A stretch of DNA of 64,000 nt. Source: an uncultured Oscillospiraceae bacterium (GTDB lineage: Bacteria > Bacillota > Clostridia > Oscillospirales > Oscillospiraceae). This document shows positions 35,722-44,282 of this stretch, piece after piece. The notes beneath the pieces are model-generated. The model was given only the letters and a program-made list of their open reading frames with translations. It was not told the DNA's origin and did not search any database. The position numbers and the translations under genes are program-made. The DNA lies in the NCBI GenBank assembly GCA_947625045.1, contig CANQMW010000001.1, forward strand, positions 62,001 through 126,000. Direction: 5' to 3'. Within the stretch, counting starts at the first letter, position 1. Each line of letters begins with the position of its first letter.

Positions 35722-36924
35722 ATGAAAAAGCGTTTCCGCCCGCTGCTGGCGGGTCTTTTGGCGGCCCTGTGCCTGATGAGCGCTGTGCCCGCCTATGCCG
35801 CTTCCAGCGACGACATCCAGGACGAGATAGACGACCTGAACGGCCAAAAGACCGACATCCAGAGCCGTATCGACGAATTGCAGGAGAGGATAGAGAGCCT
35901 GGAATTCAGCGAGGCCACGGCCCTGGAGAAGAAAGACGTGCTGGACCGGAAAAACGACCTGGCCGCCCAGGAGCTGGACGTGCTGGCTGAGCAGATCGCC
36001 ATCGTGGACGGCATGATCGCTTCGGTCCAGGAGGACCTGGACCAGGCCCGGGACAGGGAAGCCGGCCAGCGGCAGCGGTGGCTGGGCCGCCTGCGGGCCA
36101 TGGAGGAGACCAGCGACGTCAACTACATAGAGGTGCTCTTCGACGCCAACAGCTTTTCGGACCTTCTGACCCGGCTGGACATGGTTGGCCAGGTCATGGA
36201 GTACGACGAGGACCTGGAGGCGGCGTATATCGCCGCCCGCGAGGACGTGGAGGCCCTGGAGGCCCGGGCCGAGACGCTGAAAGCGGAGAACGAGCTGCGT
36301 AAGGCGGAGCTTCAGCAGAAACAGGAGCAGCTGGTGACGGACATCAACGCCGCCTGCGAAGTGATAGCCTCCATGCAGACGAACCTGGCGGACGTGAAGG
36401 CAGCGTTGGAGGCGGAGGAGGCCACCAAAGCGGAGCTGGCCGCCATCATTGAGGAAAAACAGCAGGAGCTTGAAAAGGCCAAGGCCGCCGAGGGCATGGC
36501 AAAGCCCGGCACGGTCACCGGTTCGGGCTTCATCTGGCCCAGTTACACCAAGTGGCTGACCAGCTACTACGGCCCCCGGTATCTGGAGCTCTACGGCTAC
36601 TGGCGCAAGCACGCCGGCGTGGACATCGGCGCCCGGTACGGCTCGGAGATATGGGCTGCCCAGGCGGGAACGGTCATCACCGCCAACTGGTACGGCGGCT
36701 ACGGCAAATGCGTCATGGTGATGCACGACAACGGCTACACTACCGTCTACGGCCACATGTCCTCCATCGCCGTGTACAGCGGCCAGACCGTGGCCCAGGG
36801 CCAGGTGCTGGGCTACGTGGGCTCCACCGGCAACTCCACGGGGCCCCACCTGCACTTCGAGATACGCTCCAACGCCGACCCTGATACCACCTACGACCCC
36901 GAGAGCTTCGTTTATTACGGCTGA
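35722..36924 (+). CDS. CwlO/PcsB-like coiled-coil M23 peptidase 1
   Basis: A 400-aa secreted protein. Signal peptide 1-26 ('VPAYA|AS'), long coiled coil about 28-260 with the FtsX-docking-like block 'AMEETSDVNYIEVLFDA' (126-142), and an M23 LytM domain. Metal and catalytic residues are present: His297/Asp301 in 'HAGVD', and His376/His378 in 'HLHFE'. It should cut peptidoglycan cross-links, or activate a hydrolase, when driven by FtsEX. A paralogue follows 45 bp later. Confidence 0.9.
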   Translation: MKKRFRPLLAGLLAALCLMSAVPAYAASSDDIQDEIDDLNGQKTDIQSRIDELQERIESLEFSEATALEKKDVLDRKNDLAAQELDVLAEQIAIVDGMIASVQEDLDQARDREAGQRQRWLGRLRAMEETSDVNYIEVLFDANSFSDLLTRLDMVGQVMEYDEDLEAAYIAAREDVEALEARAETLKAENELRKAELQQKQEQLVTDINAACEVIASMQTNLADVKAALEAEEATKAELAAIIEEKQQELEKAKAAEGMAKPGTVTGSGFIWPSYTKWLTSYYGPRYLELYGYWRKHAGVDIGARYGSEIWAAQAGTVITANWYGGYGKCVMVMHDNGYTTVYGHMSSIAVYSGQTVAQGQVLGYVGSTGNSTGPHLHFEIRSNADPDTTYDPESFVYYG

Positions 36925-36969
36925 TGAGCCGCTATGGCACACCTCACCCCGGCAGATAAAGGAGAACCT

Positions 36970-38256
36970 ATGAAGAGACGCAAGACATTCATATCCGTCG
37001 TGTGCATCATCCTGGTGGTGCTGATGGTCCTGTCCATCACGGTCATGGTCATCGCCCCCACCGCCCATGCCCAGACCAGCGCCGAGATCCAGGACGAGAT
37101 CGACGAGCTGAACGGACAGAGAAGCGCCATCCAGGGGCGGATGGACGACATCCAGGCGGAGATAGACAGCCTGGACTATGAAAAGGCCAACGCCCTGGAA
37201 AAGAAGCTGATGCTGGACCAGAAAAACCAGCTGGCCCAGGAGGAGATCCAGGTCATCGACGAGCAGATCGCCATCATCGACGGCCTCGTCGCCAACATGC
37301 AGCAGGACCTGGAGAAGGCGCGGAAGGAAGAGGAATACCAGCGCCAGCGCTGGGTCACCCGCCTGCGTGCCATGGAGGAGACCTCGGATGTGAACTACAT
37401 CGAGGTCCTCTTCGAGGCCAGCAGCTTTTCCGACCTTCTGACCCGGCTGGACCTGGTGGGCGAGGTCATGGAATATGACGAGGACCTGGAGGCCGAATAT
37501 GTGGCCGCCCGGGAGAACGTGGAGGCCCTGGAGGCCGAAGCGGAGGTCATGTTCGCCCAGAACGAGGCCCGCCGCCAGGAGCAGGAGCAGAAGAAGGCCC
37601 AGCTGGAGGCGGATATCGCGTCGGCCTGTCAGATCATCGCCCAGATGGAGACGAACATCGACGAGTACAACGAGGTCATGGACCAGGAAGAGGCCACCAT
37701 GGCCGAGGTCACAGCCCTGGTGGTCCAGAAGGAGAAGGAACTCAAAGAGGCCAAGGCGGCGGAGGAGGCCGAGCGGCTGCGGAAGCTGGCCGAGCAGCAG
37801 GCCGCCATGGGCGGCGGGTCCTCGCCTCCCGCGGCCGTCCTGGGGGGCGGCGGCAGCGCCTGGATGATGTGGCCCAGCTACACCACCGTCATCACCTCCC
37901 ATTACGGCATGCGTACCGACCCGGTCAGCGGCAAGATATACCGCCTGCACGCCGGGTGCGACATCGGCGCCAGCTACGGCAGCTCCATCTACGCCGCGGC
38001 GGCCGGCACGGTCATCCTGGCCGGCTGGAACGGCGGCTATGGCAACTGCGTGATGGTAAACCACGGAAACGGGTATACTACCCTGTACGGCCACATGTCC
38101 CGCATCGCCGTGTCCAACGGCCAGGCGGTGGCCCAGGGCCAGGTGCTGGGCTATGTGGGCTCCACCGGCAACTCCACCGGGCCGCATCTGCACTTCGAGG
38201 TCCGGGTCAGCTCTACCGGCGCCACCATCAACCCCCTGAGCTTCACTTATTATTGA
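36970..38256 (+). CDS. CwlO/PcsB-like coiled-coil M23 peptidase 2
   Basis: A 428-aa paralogue of the preceding gene. A longer N-terminal hydrophobic segment (8-34) may be a signal peptide or an uncleaved anchor. The coiled coil is at 37-290 and again holds 'AMEETSDVNYIEVLFEA'. A Gly/Ser/Pro linker ('GGGSSPP', 'LGGGGS') precedes the M23 domain with 'HAGCD' and 'HLHFE'. ATG 36970 is supported by AAAGGAG; the frame opens at 36934. Tandem duplication after ftsEX is the odd point. Confidence 0.9.
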   Translation: MKRRKTFISVVCIILVVLMVLSITVMVIAPTAHAQTSAEIQDEIDELNGQRSAIQGRMDDIQAEIDSLDYEKANALEKKLMLDQKNQLAQEEIQVIDEQIAIIDGLVANMQQDLEKARKEEEYQRQRWVTRLRAMEETSDVNYIEVLFEASSFSDLLTRLDLVGEVMEYDEDLEAEYVAARENVEALEAEAEVMFAQNEARRQEQEQKKAQLEADIASACQIIAQMETNIDEYNEVMDQEEATMAEVTALVVQKEKELKEAKAAEEAERLRKLAEQQAAMGGGSSPPAAVLGGGGSAWMMWPSYTTVITSHYGMRTDPVSGKIYRLHAGCDIGASYGSSIYAAAAGTVILAGWNGGYGNCVMVNHGNGYTTLYGHMSRIAVSNGQAVAQGQVLGYVGSTGNSTGPHLHFEVRVSSTGATINPLSFTYY

Positions 38257-38315
38257 TACAAACACGTACTTTTCGGACGGGGCGGCCTGGGGCCGCCCGT
38301 CTTTTATGAGGCGCT

Positions 38316-39479
38316 ATGAAGAATGACCGGTTTAAAATCGAATTGGGCTTTCTGGCCGGCGTCATCGCGGTGGCCGCGGTGGCGGTCATCCTCTGCGGCG
38401 GGTTCAAAAATCTCTGGCAGACGGCCCGGTTCGCCCAGTTTTTGCGCGTTGTGGACAGCCGGTACGTGTGGGACTATGACGCCGACGAGCTTACCGACAC
38501 GGCCCTGGCCGCGGCGGCCTACAGTCTGGACGACTGGAGCTACTACATGAACGACGAGGACTATGCCGCCTACGGGGACTACCAGGCTAACCAGTATCAG
38601 GGCATCGGCGTCACCGTCGCCAGGGATACGGAGGCTGGCGGCATCCGCATCGTCCAGACGGAGAAGGACGGCCCCGCTCAGCTTGCGGGTCTGACAGCGG
38701 GGGACCTCATCCTGGCCGCCGACGGCCAGAGCACCGCGGACATGGATACCGACGGCCTGCGGGCCATCATCCAGGCGGACTTCGGCGGTATGGTGCGCCT
38801 CACGGTGCGCCATGAAGACGGCACGGAGGAGGACGTGGACGTGTCCTGCCAGGTGGTCTATGATGACCCGGTGAGCGGGGAGATCTTACGGGGCCACGTG
38901 GGCTATATCGTCATCGAGAACTTCCACGCCGGCGCAGGGCAGGAGGTCCTGGACATGATAGATGCGCTCCTGGACCAGGGGGCGGACTGCTTCGTCTTCG
39001 ACGTGCGGGATGACCCCGGCGGGCAGGTGACGGAGCTGACCAAGGTGCTGGACAGACTCCTGCCGGAGGGGACCATCTTCCGCCAGACGGATAAAAGCGG
39101 CCGGGAGACTTTGGTTACCTCAGATGCCCAGAGCCTGGATATGCCCATGGCGGTGATCGTGAATGGGGAGAGCTACAGCGCCGCGGAGCTCCTCGCCGCC
39201 ACCCTGCGGGAGTACGATAAGGCCGTGGTGGTGGGTGAGCATACCACCGGCAAATCCCGCAGTCAGGTGACCTATGAGCTCTGGGGCGGCGGCGCGCTGC
39301 ACCTGTCCCATAATAACTACCTTACGCCGAACGGCGTGGACCTGTACGCCCAGGGCGGCCTTGTGCCGGACGTGGAGGTGGAACTCAGCGAGGAACAGAC
39401 CAGGCTCTACGCCACGGGGTGGCTGGAGCCGGAGGAGGACCCCCAGGTGCTGGCGGCTTTGGAGGCGCTGGGCGCTTGA
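38316..39479 (+). CDS. S41 C-terminal processing peptidase (CtpA-like)
   Basis: A 387-aa membrane-anchored protease. N-terminal span 8-28, PDZ domain about 93-175, catalytic domain with likely Ser288 ('GESYSAAELLAA') and Lys313 ('TTGKSRS'). The core is the variant S-Y-S-A-A-E rather than S-A-S-A-S-E. In Bacillota such proteases often process cell-envelope hydrolases, which fits the M23 genes directly upstream; that link is an inference from position. Confidence 0.88.
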   Translation: MKNDRFKIELGFLAGVIAVAAVAVILCGGFKNLWQTARFAQFLRVVDSRYVWDYDADELTDTALAAAAYSLDDWSYYMNDEDYAAYGDYQANQYQGIGVTVARDTEAGGIRIVQTEKDGPAQLAGLTAGDLILAADGQSTADMDTDGLRAIIQADFGGMVRLTVRHEDGTEEDVDVSCQVVYDDPVSGEILRGHVGYIVIENFHAGAGQEVLDMIDALLDQGADCFVFDVRDDPGGQVTELTKVLDRLLPEGTIFRQTDKSGRETLVTSDAQSLDMPMAVIVNGESYSAAELLAATLREYDKAVVVGEHTTGKSRSQVTYELWGGGALHLSHNNYLTPNGVDLYAQGGLVPDVEVELSEEQTRLYATGWLEPEEDPQVLAALEALGA

Positions 39480-39543
39480 CAGGACCGGGCTTGATAACTA
39501 TAATATTCGCGGATAAAAAATCACGAGAGCGGAGGTATCGGAA

Positions 39544-40017
39544 ATGGCTGACGCGAAATACAAAATGAGCCGGGAGCGGTATGAGGAGATCGCCAAGGAA
39601 CTGGAATATCTTCAGACCGTCCGGGAAAAAGAGGTCTCTGAACTGATCAAAGAGGCCAGAAGCTACGGCGACCTGTCGGAGAACAGCGAGTACGACGAGG
39701 CCAAGACCGAGCAGGGCAAGCTCTATTCCAAGATCGCCGAGTATAAGAACCTCTTGGAGAACGCCGAGATCGTGGAGCACAGCACCCGCAGCGGCGTCAT
39801 CAGCATCGGCAGTAAGGTCACCGTCCGGGACGTGGGCTTGGGCAAAGAGGCGGAGTACCAGATCGTGGGCAGCCAGGAGGCCAACCCCATGGCCGGGCGC
39901 ATCTCCGACGACTCCCCCTTCGGCAAGGGCCTCATCGGCCATAAGATCGGCGAGACCGTCACCGTGGAGGCCCCCGCCGGGGAGCTCCAGTTCGAGATCC
40001 TGAACGTCACCTACTAA
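39544..40017 (+). CDS. greA: Transcription elongation factor GreA
   Basis: A 157-aa factor that rescues backtracked RNA polymerase. The N-terminal coiled coil carries the acidic tip 'YGDLSENSEYDEAK' (41-54), and the C-terminal FKBP-like domain contains 'PFGKGLIGHKIGE'. GAGCGGAGG lies before ATG 39544. Followed by lysS at 28 bp, a frequent pair. Confidence 0.96.
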   Translation: MADAKYKMSRERYEEIAKELEYLQTVREKEVSELIKEARSYGDLSENSEYDEAKTEQGKLYSKIAEYKNLLENAEIVEHSTRSGVISIGSKVTVRDVGLGKEAEYQIVGSQEANPMAGRISDDSPFGKGLIGHKIGETVTVEAPAGELQFEILNVTY

Positions 40018-40045
40018 TACCACTACACAAAAGAGAGGGAAGCAT

Positions 40046-41545
40046 ATGTTCCAGTACGCGCCGGGGTATCGGACCGCCCCCGAGGGCCTGTCCGACGAGA
40101 TGCTCGTGCGCCGGGAGAAGCTCTTTAAGCTCCAGGACGCCCAGCAGGACCCCTACCAGATCACCAAATTCACCCGCAGCCATTTCTCCCGGGAGATAAA
40201 AGACGGTTATGACGCCCTGGAGGGGAAACAGGTGCAGGTGGCCGGGCGCATCATGGCAAAGCGCGTCCAGGGCAAGGCCGGCTTCATGGACCTGCAGGAC
40301 GACAAGGGCCGCATCCAGCTCTACGTCAGCGTGAACGAGCTGGGCCCCGAGGGCCTGGCCAAGGTGAAGAGCTGGGACGTGGGGGACATCGTGGGCGCCT
40401 CCGGCGAGGTGTTCAAGACCCGCACGGAGGCCATTTCCGTCCATGTCCATGCCATAGAGCTGCTGGCCAAGAGCCTGCGGCCCCTGCCGGAGAAGTTCCA
40501 CGGCCTCACGGATACCGACCAGCGCTACCGCCGCCGGTATGTGGACCTCATCATGAACGCCGAATCCCGCCGGGTCTTCGAGCTGCGCACCCGGTTCATC
40601 AGCCATGTGCGCCGGTACCTGGACAGCCGGGGCTATCTGGAGGTGGAGACCCCCGTGCTGGGCACCATCCAGGGCGGCGCCGCCGCCAGGCCCTTCGTCA
40701 CCCACCACAACACCTTGGACCTGGATATGTACATGCGCATCGCCACGGAGCTGAACCTGAAGCGGCTCATCGTGGGGGGCATGGAGCGGGTCTATGAGAT
40801 CGGCCGCATCTTCCGAAACGAGGGCATGGACACCAAGCACAACCCCGAGTTCACCACCCTGGAGATGTACGAGAGCTACGCCAACTTCGAGACCATGATG
40901 GACTATGTGGAGGGCATACTCTCCTCCGCTGCCATGGAGCTGCGGGGCACCTACGAACTGGAGTGGGGCGGCAACACTATCAACATGGCCCCCGGCTGGC
41001 GGAGACTGCCCATGATCGACGCGGTGAAGGAGTACGCAGGCCTCGACTTCGGCGCTATCTCCGATGACGCCGCCGCCGTGGCCGCCGCCAAGGCCGCTGG
41101 GGTGGATATGGACGGGAAGGACCCCACCTGGGGCAACGCCCTCTATGAGACCTTCGACCAGAAGGTGGAGGAGAAGCTTATCCAGCCCACCTTCATCACT
41201 ATGTACCCGGTGGAGGTGTCGCCCCTTGCCAAGCGCAGCCCCGCCGACAGCCGCCTCACCGAGCGGTTCGAGGCGTTCGTGGGCGCCTGCGAGATGGGCA
41301 ACGCTTTCTCCGAGCTCAACGACCCCCTGGACCAGCGGCTCCGCTTCGAGGCCCAGATGGCCCTGAAGGCCAAGGGCGACGAGGAGGCCAACGATATGGA
41401 TACGGACTTCTGCGAGGCCCTGGAATACGGCATGCCGCCCACCGGCGGCCTGGGCATGGGCATCGACCGGGCAGTCATGCTCCTGGCCGGCGTGGACACC
41501 ATCCGGGACGTGATCCTCTTCCCGACGATGAAGCCCACGGATTGA
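40046..41545 (+). CDS. lysS: Lysyl-tRNA synthetase (class II)
   Basis: A 499-aa enzyme of full length. The OB-fold anticodon domain occupies about 55-155 ('VAGRIMAKRVQGKAGFMDLQ'), class II motif 2 is 'FRNEGMDTKHNPEFT' near 255-270, and motif 3 is 'GLGMGIDRAVM' near 470-480. The C-terminus is 'LFPTMKPTD'. AAGAGAGGGAAG provides the ribosome site. Confidence 0.97.
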   Translation: MFQYAPGYRTAPEGLSDEMLVRREKLFKLQDAQQDPYQITKFTRSHFSREIKDGYDALEGKQVQVAGRIMAKRVQGKAGFMDLQDDKGRIQLYVSVNELGPEGLAKVKSWDVGDIVGASGEVFKTRTEAISVHVHAIELLAKSLRPLPEKFHGLTDTDQRYRRRYVDLIMNAESRRVFELRTRFISHVRRYLDSRGYLEVETPVLGTIQGGAAARPFVTHHNTLDLDMYMRIATELNLKRLIVGGMERVYEIGRIFRNEGMDTKHNPEFTTLEMYESYANFETMMDYVEGILSSAAMELRGTYELEWGGNTINMAPGWRRLPMIDAVKEYAGLDFGAISDDAAAVAAAKAAGVDMDGKDPTWGNALYETFDQKVEEKLIQPTFITMYPVEVSPLAKRSPADSRLTERFEAFVGACEMGNAFSELNDPLDQRLRFEAQMALKAKGDEEANDMDTDFCEALEYGMPPTGGLGMGIDRAVMLLAGVDTIRDVILFPTMKPTD

Positions 41546-41555
41546 CACATATACG

Positions 41556-41590
41556 AAAAAGCCTTGATGATGCAAGGCTTTTTCTTTTTT
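41556..41590 (+). terminator. Terminator of greA-lysS
   Basis: Stem A5GCCTTG / CAAGGCT5 (41556-41566 / 41573-41583) followed by more T. It marks the end of the housekeeping block. Confidence 0.9.
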
Positions 41591-41606
41591 GCCCAACAGG
41601 GCGGCG

Positions 41607-41635
41607 TTGACTTCGGAGGCTGGCCGTGCTACGAT
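41607..41635 (+). promoter_or_regulatory. Promoter of the nitroreductase gene
   Basis: TTGACT at 41607-41612, 17-bp spacer, TACGAT at 41630-41635 with TGC extended -10. Confidence 0.6.
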
Positions 41636-41674
41636 TAAGGAAAGACGACCCGGGATTTACAGGAGGAAAACAGT

Positions 41675-42205
41675 ATGAATGTTTTAGAGGCTATTTTCAA
41701 CCGACACAGTTATAGAGGCGAATATAAGTCCGACCCTGTTCCAAGAGAAGATTTGATAGCTATTTTGAATGCAGGGTTAAGCGCCCCATCAGGCTGCAAT
41801 AAGCAGACGACAAGTTTGATAGCCGTAGACGATAAGGAAACACTTCATAAACTGCGCGAAGTCATAGATCCGCCCGCCGGAGCGACGGCGCCTTGCATGA
41901 TCTGTGTTCTTACGCAAAGGGTCAATGCTTATCGGGACAGATGCTTTGCGGTGCAGGATTATTCTGCTGCGATAGAAAATATGCTACTGGCGATCGTTGA
42001 ACTCGGATACCAGAGCTGTTGGTACGAAGGTCATGTTACAGATGACGATAAGATCGGTCATAAAATGGCAAAGATATTAAATGTGCCCGATGATTATGAT
42101 TTGATATGCTTTTTACCTGTGGGAATCGCTAAAACCGAGCCGACACCTCCTAAGAAAAAGAGCTTTGAGGATAGGGCGTGGTTTAACTCTTTTCAAAACA
42201 TATGA
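41675..42205 (+). CDS. Nitroreductase-family protein
   Basis: A 176-aa FMN-dependent nitroreductase-fold protein. 'NRHSYRGEYKSDPV' (8-21) is the FMN phosphate-binding start, 'LSAPSGCNKQTTSLI' (35-49) the second FMN contact and 'CFLPVGIAK' the C-terminal strand. Composition is AT-richer than lysS. The last 55 bp, including 18 codons and the T of the stop, occur again exactly at 54372-54426. AGGAGG before ATG 41675. Substrate unknown. Confidence 0.85.
   Translation: MNVLEAIFNRHSYRGEYKSDPVPREDLIAILNAGLSAPSGCNKQTTSLIAVDDKETLHKLREVIDPPAGATAPCMICVLTQRVNAYRDRCFAVQDYSAAIENMLLAIVELGYQSCWYEGHVTDDDKIGHKMAKILNVPDDYDLICFLPVGIAKTEPTPPKKKSFEDRAWFNSFQNI
42149..42203 (+). repeat. 55-bp direct repeat, left copy (att-like)
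   Basis: Exact 55-bp copy of 54372-54426. This copy forms the 3' end of the nitroreductase gene. The flanking bases differ at once on both sides, so the boundaries are sharp, as in attL/attR core repeats of elements integrated into a gene's 3' end. Confidence 0.9.
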
Positions 42206-42586
42206 TTTCATTCCCATTTATCGCTCTGACGGCCGTTAAGCGTCAGCTTTGAAACACCTTATTTTGACCTTAAGAACAGCAGACGACTAACAGAGAAAAA
42301 CCTCCCCGAATTCGGCAGGATCGATCCTATTTTTCTTCTGTTGCTGGTCGGACGCTGGGCGAAGATAAAAACGATCCTGCGGAAATTCGTATAAATTCGT
42401 ATAATAACAAGATGGCGAGGGCGGGGAAATGCTGATATATAAGGGGAAATTGGTATTGATGAATTTCCCGACCATGAAACCACAGGACTGAGAAAACCGC
42501 ATGTCTGCGGGGATTTTAGGGTATATACCAAGGCGTTTTACCCACGTTTTACCCATTTTGGATCAATAGGAGCCATGACAGCACGG
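42206..42586. other. AT-rich non-coding junction with a LysS-tail-like fragment
   Basis: No gene. At 42456-42491 a short frame reads 'LVLMNFPTMKPQD' and stops, closely like the end of LysS ('LFPTMKPTD'); the last 27 nt differ from lysS at six positions, so it is a diverged copy, not the local one. The block after it (42492-42560), with repeated GTTTTACCCA words, resembles the right edge of an integrated element, by inference. No integrase gene is present. Confidence 0.4.
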
Positions 42587-42628
42587 CACAAGGCCTGTCC
42601 GACAAGTTCGGACAGGCCTTGTGTTTTT
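42587..42628 (+). terminator. Strong terminator before the frameshifted element gene
   Basis: A perfect 16-bp stem (42587-42602 / 42608-42623) with 5-nt loop and T5. Confidence 0.9.
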
Positions 42629-42646
42629 GTATCAGGAGGTGATTTT

Positions 42647-43504
42647 ATGAAGTGTCTGATGAAGTACCAGTGGGTCAAGCTGCCCCGGGCGCTTGTACCA
42701 ACTGGGAAGGGCGTTATGGGCGCCTGGGCCCGCCTGGCAGCCCGGGCAGCGTTCCGCAAAGTGAGGCATCATACTGCGGCCATATCAACGCTGTGACGCC
42801 AGGAACGTGGGCGGGAGGCATCGTGGGCCTGAAGAGTATCCTGGGGACTCCGCAGCAGGGAGAAAGCGCTCAGAACGCTTGCAGTGCTCTCAAATCTGGG
42901 GTATCTCCGCTATGACCTGGATCGCCAGACCAGGAAACTGACCTATGAGATCAGCGACTGGGTGGTGCAGTATCGGTTCACCGGCGCTGTGATGTCTTTG
43001 GAGACCCTGGGGCAGCGCTGGGGCTGGGAGAAGACGAAGGTATGGAGATTCTTTCAGAAGCATGGGGATGTTTTCGCTCTGTACCGTCTCCCGAGCTCCT
43101 ATGGCTGCCTCATTTTCAATAGGCAGTACCCGATGGGCACTGCGGGTCCTGTTCTGGAGGAAGAGGATATCGTGCAGCTGTTTCAGCGATTCCGTGCCTA
43201 TGCGGCTGGGGCCAACTGCACCCGCAGCGGTCTTAACAAGCTCATCCGCCTTTACAGCCATGCTGTCGTAGCCCAGACGGGTCTGGAAGGGCAGGAGGAG
43301 CCTGCGAAAAGTCGCGTTGCAGTTTTTGCCCCTATATATCGCGCGTGTATTTCTCTCTGTAGGAACTGTAAGAATTGCAGGAGTTACATATATGACTGCA
43401 GGGGTATGAACTATAGAGAGACAGGCAAGAGAGGCAGGGGACGGGACCCGGATGGGCCGGTGGATTTGAACAAGCCGTGGTATGAGATGTTTTCCTTTGG
43501 GTGA
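42647..43504 (+). pseudogene. Mobile-element helix-turn-helix protein, broken by two frame changes
   Basis: Three frames join into one protein of about 285 aa. 42647 onward reads 'MKYQWVKLPRALVPTGKG' to 'ARAAFRK'. Frame then shifts near 42757, giving 'EASYCGHINAVTPGTWAG' to 'LKSILGT', and shifts back near 42850, giving 'ALRTLAVLSNLGYLRYD' and an open run to TGA 43502-43504. The last part has a winged-helix look ('GWEKTKVWRFFQKHG') and a cysteine-rich segment 'CRNCKNCRSYIYDC'. I know related proteins only as genes of Clostridial mobile elements, role unknown. CAGGAGG before ATG 42647. Confidence 0.7.
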
Positions 43505-43605
43505 GAAACTGACAATGCCGGTCTCAGCAAGGCAAGGAAGGAGACAATTGCTTTCCCGAACGGAACGTGTTATTCTGAAACATATACGGAGATGAGGTGG
43601 TGCTG

Positions 43606-43769
43606 ATGAGTTCCGGGATCACGGAGCTGTCCCTTTTCCCGTAGAGATCAAGCCGGGGGCAAACACTGTCAGACGGAGCCTATGGAAGTTCAAAGGATTA
43701 TTCCCAGAAGGGGCAAAACTGCGCATTCGCTTCTCACTGGACAACCTGAAGCTGGACACGATGCACTGA
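43606..43769 (+). pseudogene. Short frameshifted remnant
   Basis: ATG 43606 opens 'SSGITELSLFP' and meets TAG after 12 codons. In another frame the reading continues 'VEIKPGANTVRRSLWKFKG' to TGA 43767-43769. One indel at about 43641 would join them into a 54-aa protein. Family not recognised. The rest of 43505-43809 holds nothing I can support. Confidence 0.4.
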
Positions 43770-43809
43770 ATATCCTTCTGCTTATGGCTGACTATAGGAG
43801 GTCAACCCG

Positions 43810-44220
43810 ATGAAACACGAATGCAGGATCACCGTACTGGAAACGAAGTGTTTTCCGGAGCTTCAGGAGAAGTACCTGGCTGATCCAAAGTCAGGTCCGT
43901 GTCCCTTTTTCAAGGTAGGCGACACGTTTTTGCTCAAGCGCACGCCGCAGCAGGATGATTTTTACCACCTGATGAACGGGAAGCTTTGCGGCGAGGCGTG
44001 GGACGCTGTGAGCCGGTATGTCTATACGGCCCTCCAGGGCGGCTCGATCATGAAGGGCTGGACAAATGACGACCGGATGATGATCGCCTGCTGTAACGAC
44101 GGAACGAGGCCCGTGGTATTCAAGATCGAGAGGATCGACATCCCGGAGACCGAGGAAGAGCAGGCATGGCTGGAAAAACAGGATTTCAGCAATTCCGCCG
44201 GGGACGCTTATACGGGCTGA
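43810..44220 (+). CDS. TIGR04076 family protein
   Basis: A 136-aa small cysteine-containing protein. 'CRITVLETKCFPELQEKY', the later 'KLCGEAWDAVSRYVYTALQGG' and 'IACCNDGTRPVVFKIE' match TIGR04076, a family of unknown function common in anaerobes. The conserved CC pair suggests metal binding or redox use. The ribosome site TAGGAGG precedes ATG 43810. It may be the only intact gene at this end of the accessory block. Confidence 0.8.
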   Translation: MKHECRITVLETKCFPELQEKYLADPKSGPCPFFKVGDTFLLKRTPQQDDFYHLMNGKLCGEAWDAVSRYVYTALQGGSIMKGWTNDDRMMIACCNDGTRPVVFKIERIDIPETEEEQAWLEKQDFSNSAGDAYTG

Positions 44221-44226
44221 TACCAA

Positions 44227-44262
44227 ATTACACGGTTGGCCATATCGGGCCAGCCGTGTAAT
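44227..44262. terminator. Dyad between convergent genes
   Basis: A 15-bp perfect inverted repeat (44227-44241 / 44248-44262) between the TIGR04076 gene and the minus-strand radical SAM gene. It lacks a T tract but is well placed for both. Confidence 0.55.
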
Positions 44263-44282
44263 ACTGTGAGTTGAAAATGGAT

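Noticed and set aside
34717-38265. Minus-strand open frame of 1182 codons opposite ftsE, ftsX and the M23 genes
   Set aside because: It has no ribosome site, its translation is His/Gly/Gln-biased low complexity, and the plus strand holds well-conserved families. It is an antisense artefact of high-GC codon use.
41528-42491. LysS tail and the LysS-like fragment as an attL/attR pair
   Set aside because: The two stretches are only about 78 percent identical, so they are not a core direct repeat; kept only as a possible trace of an older integration.
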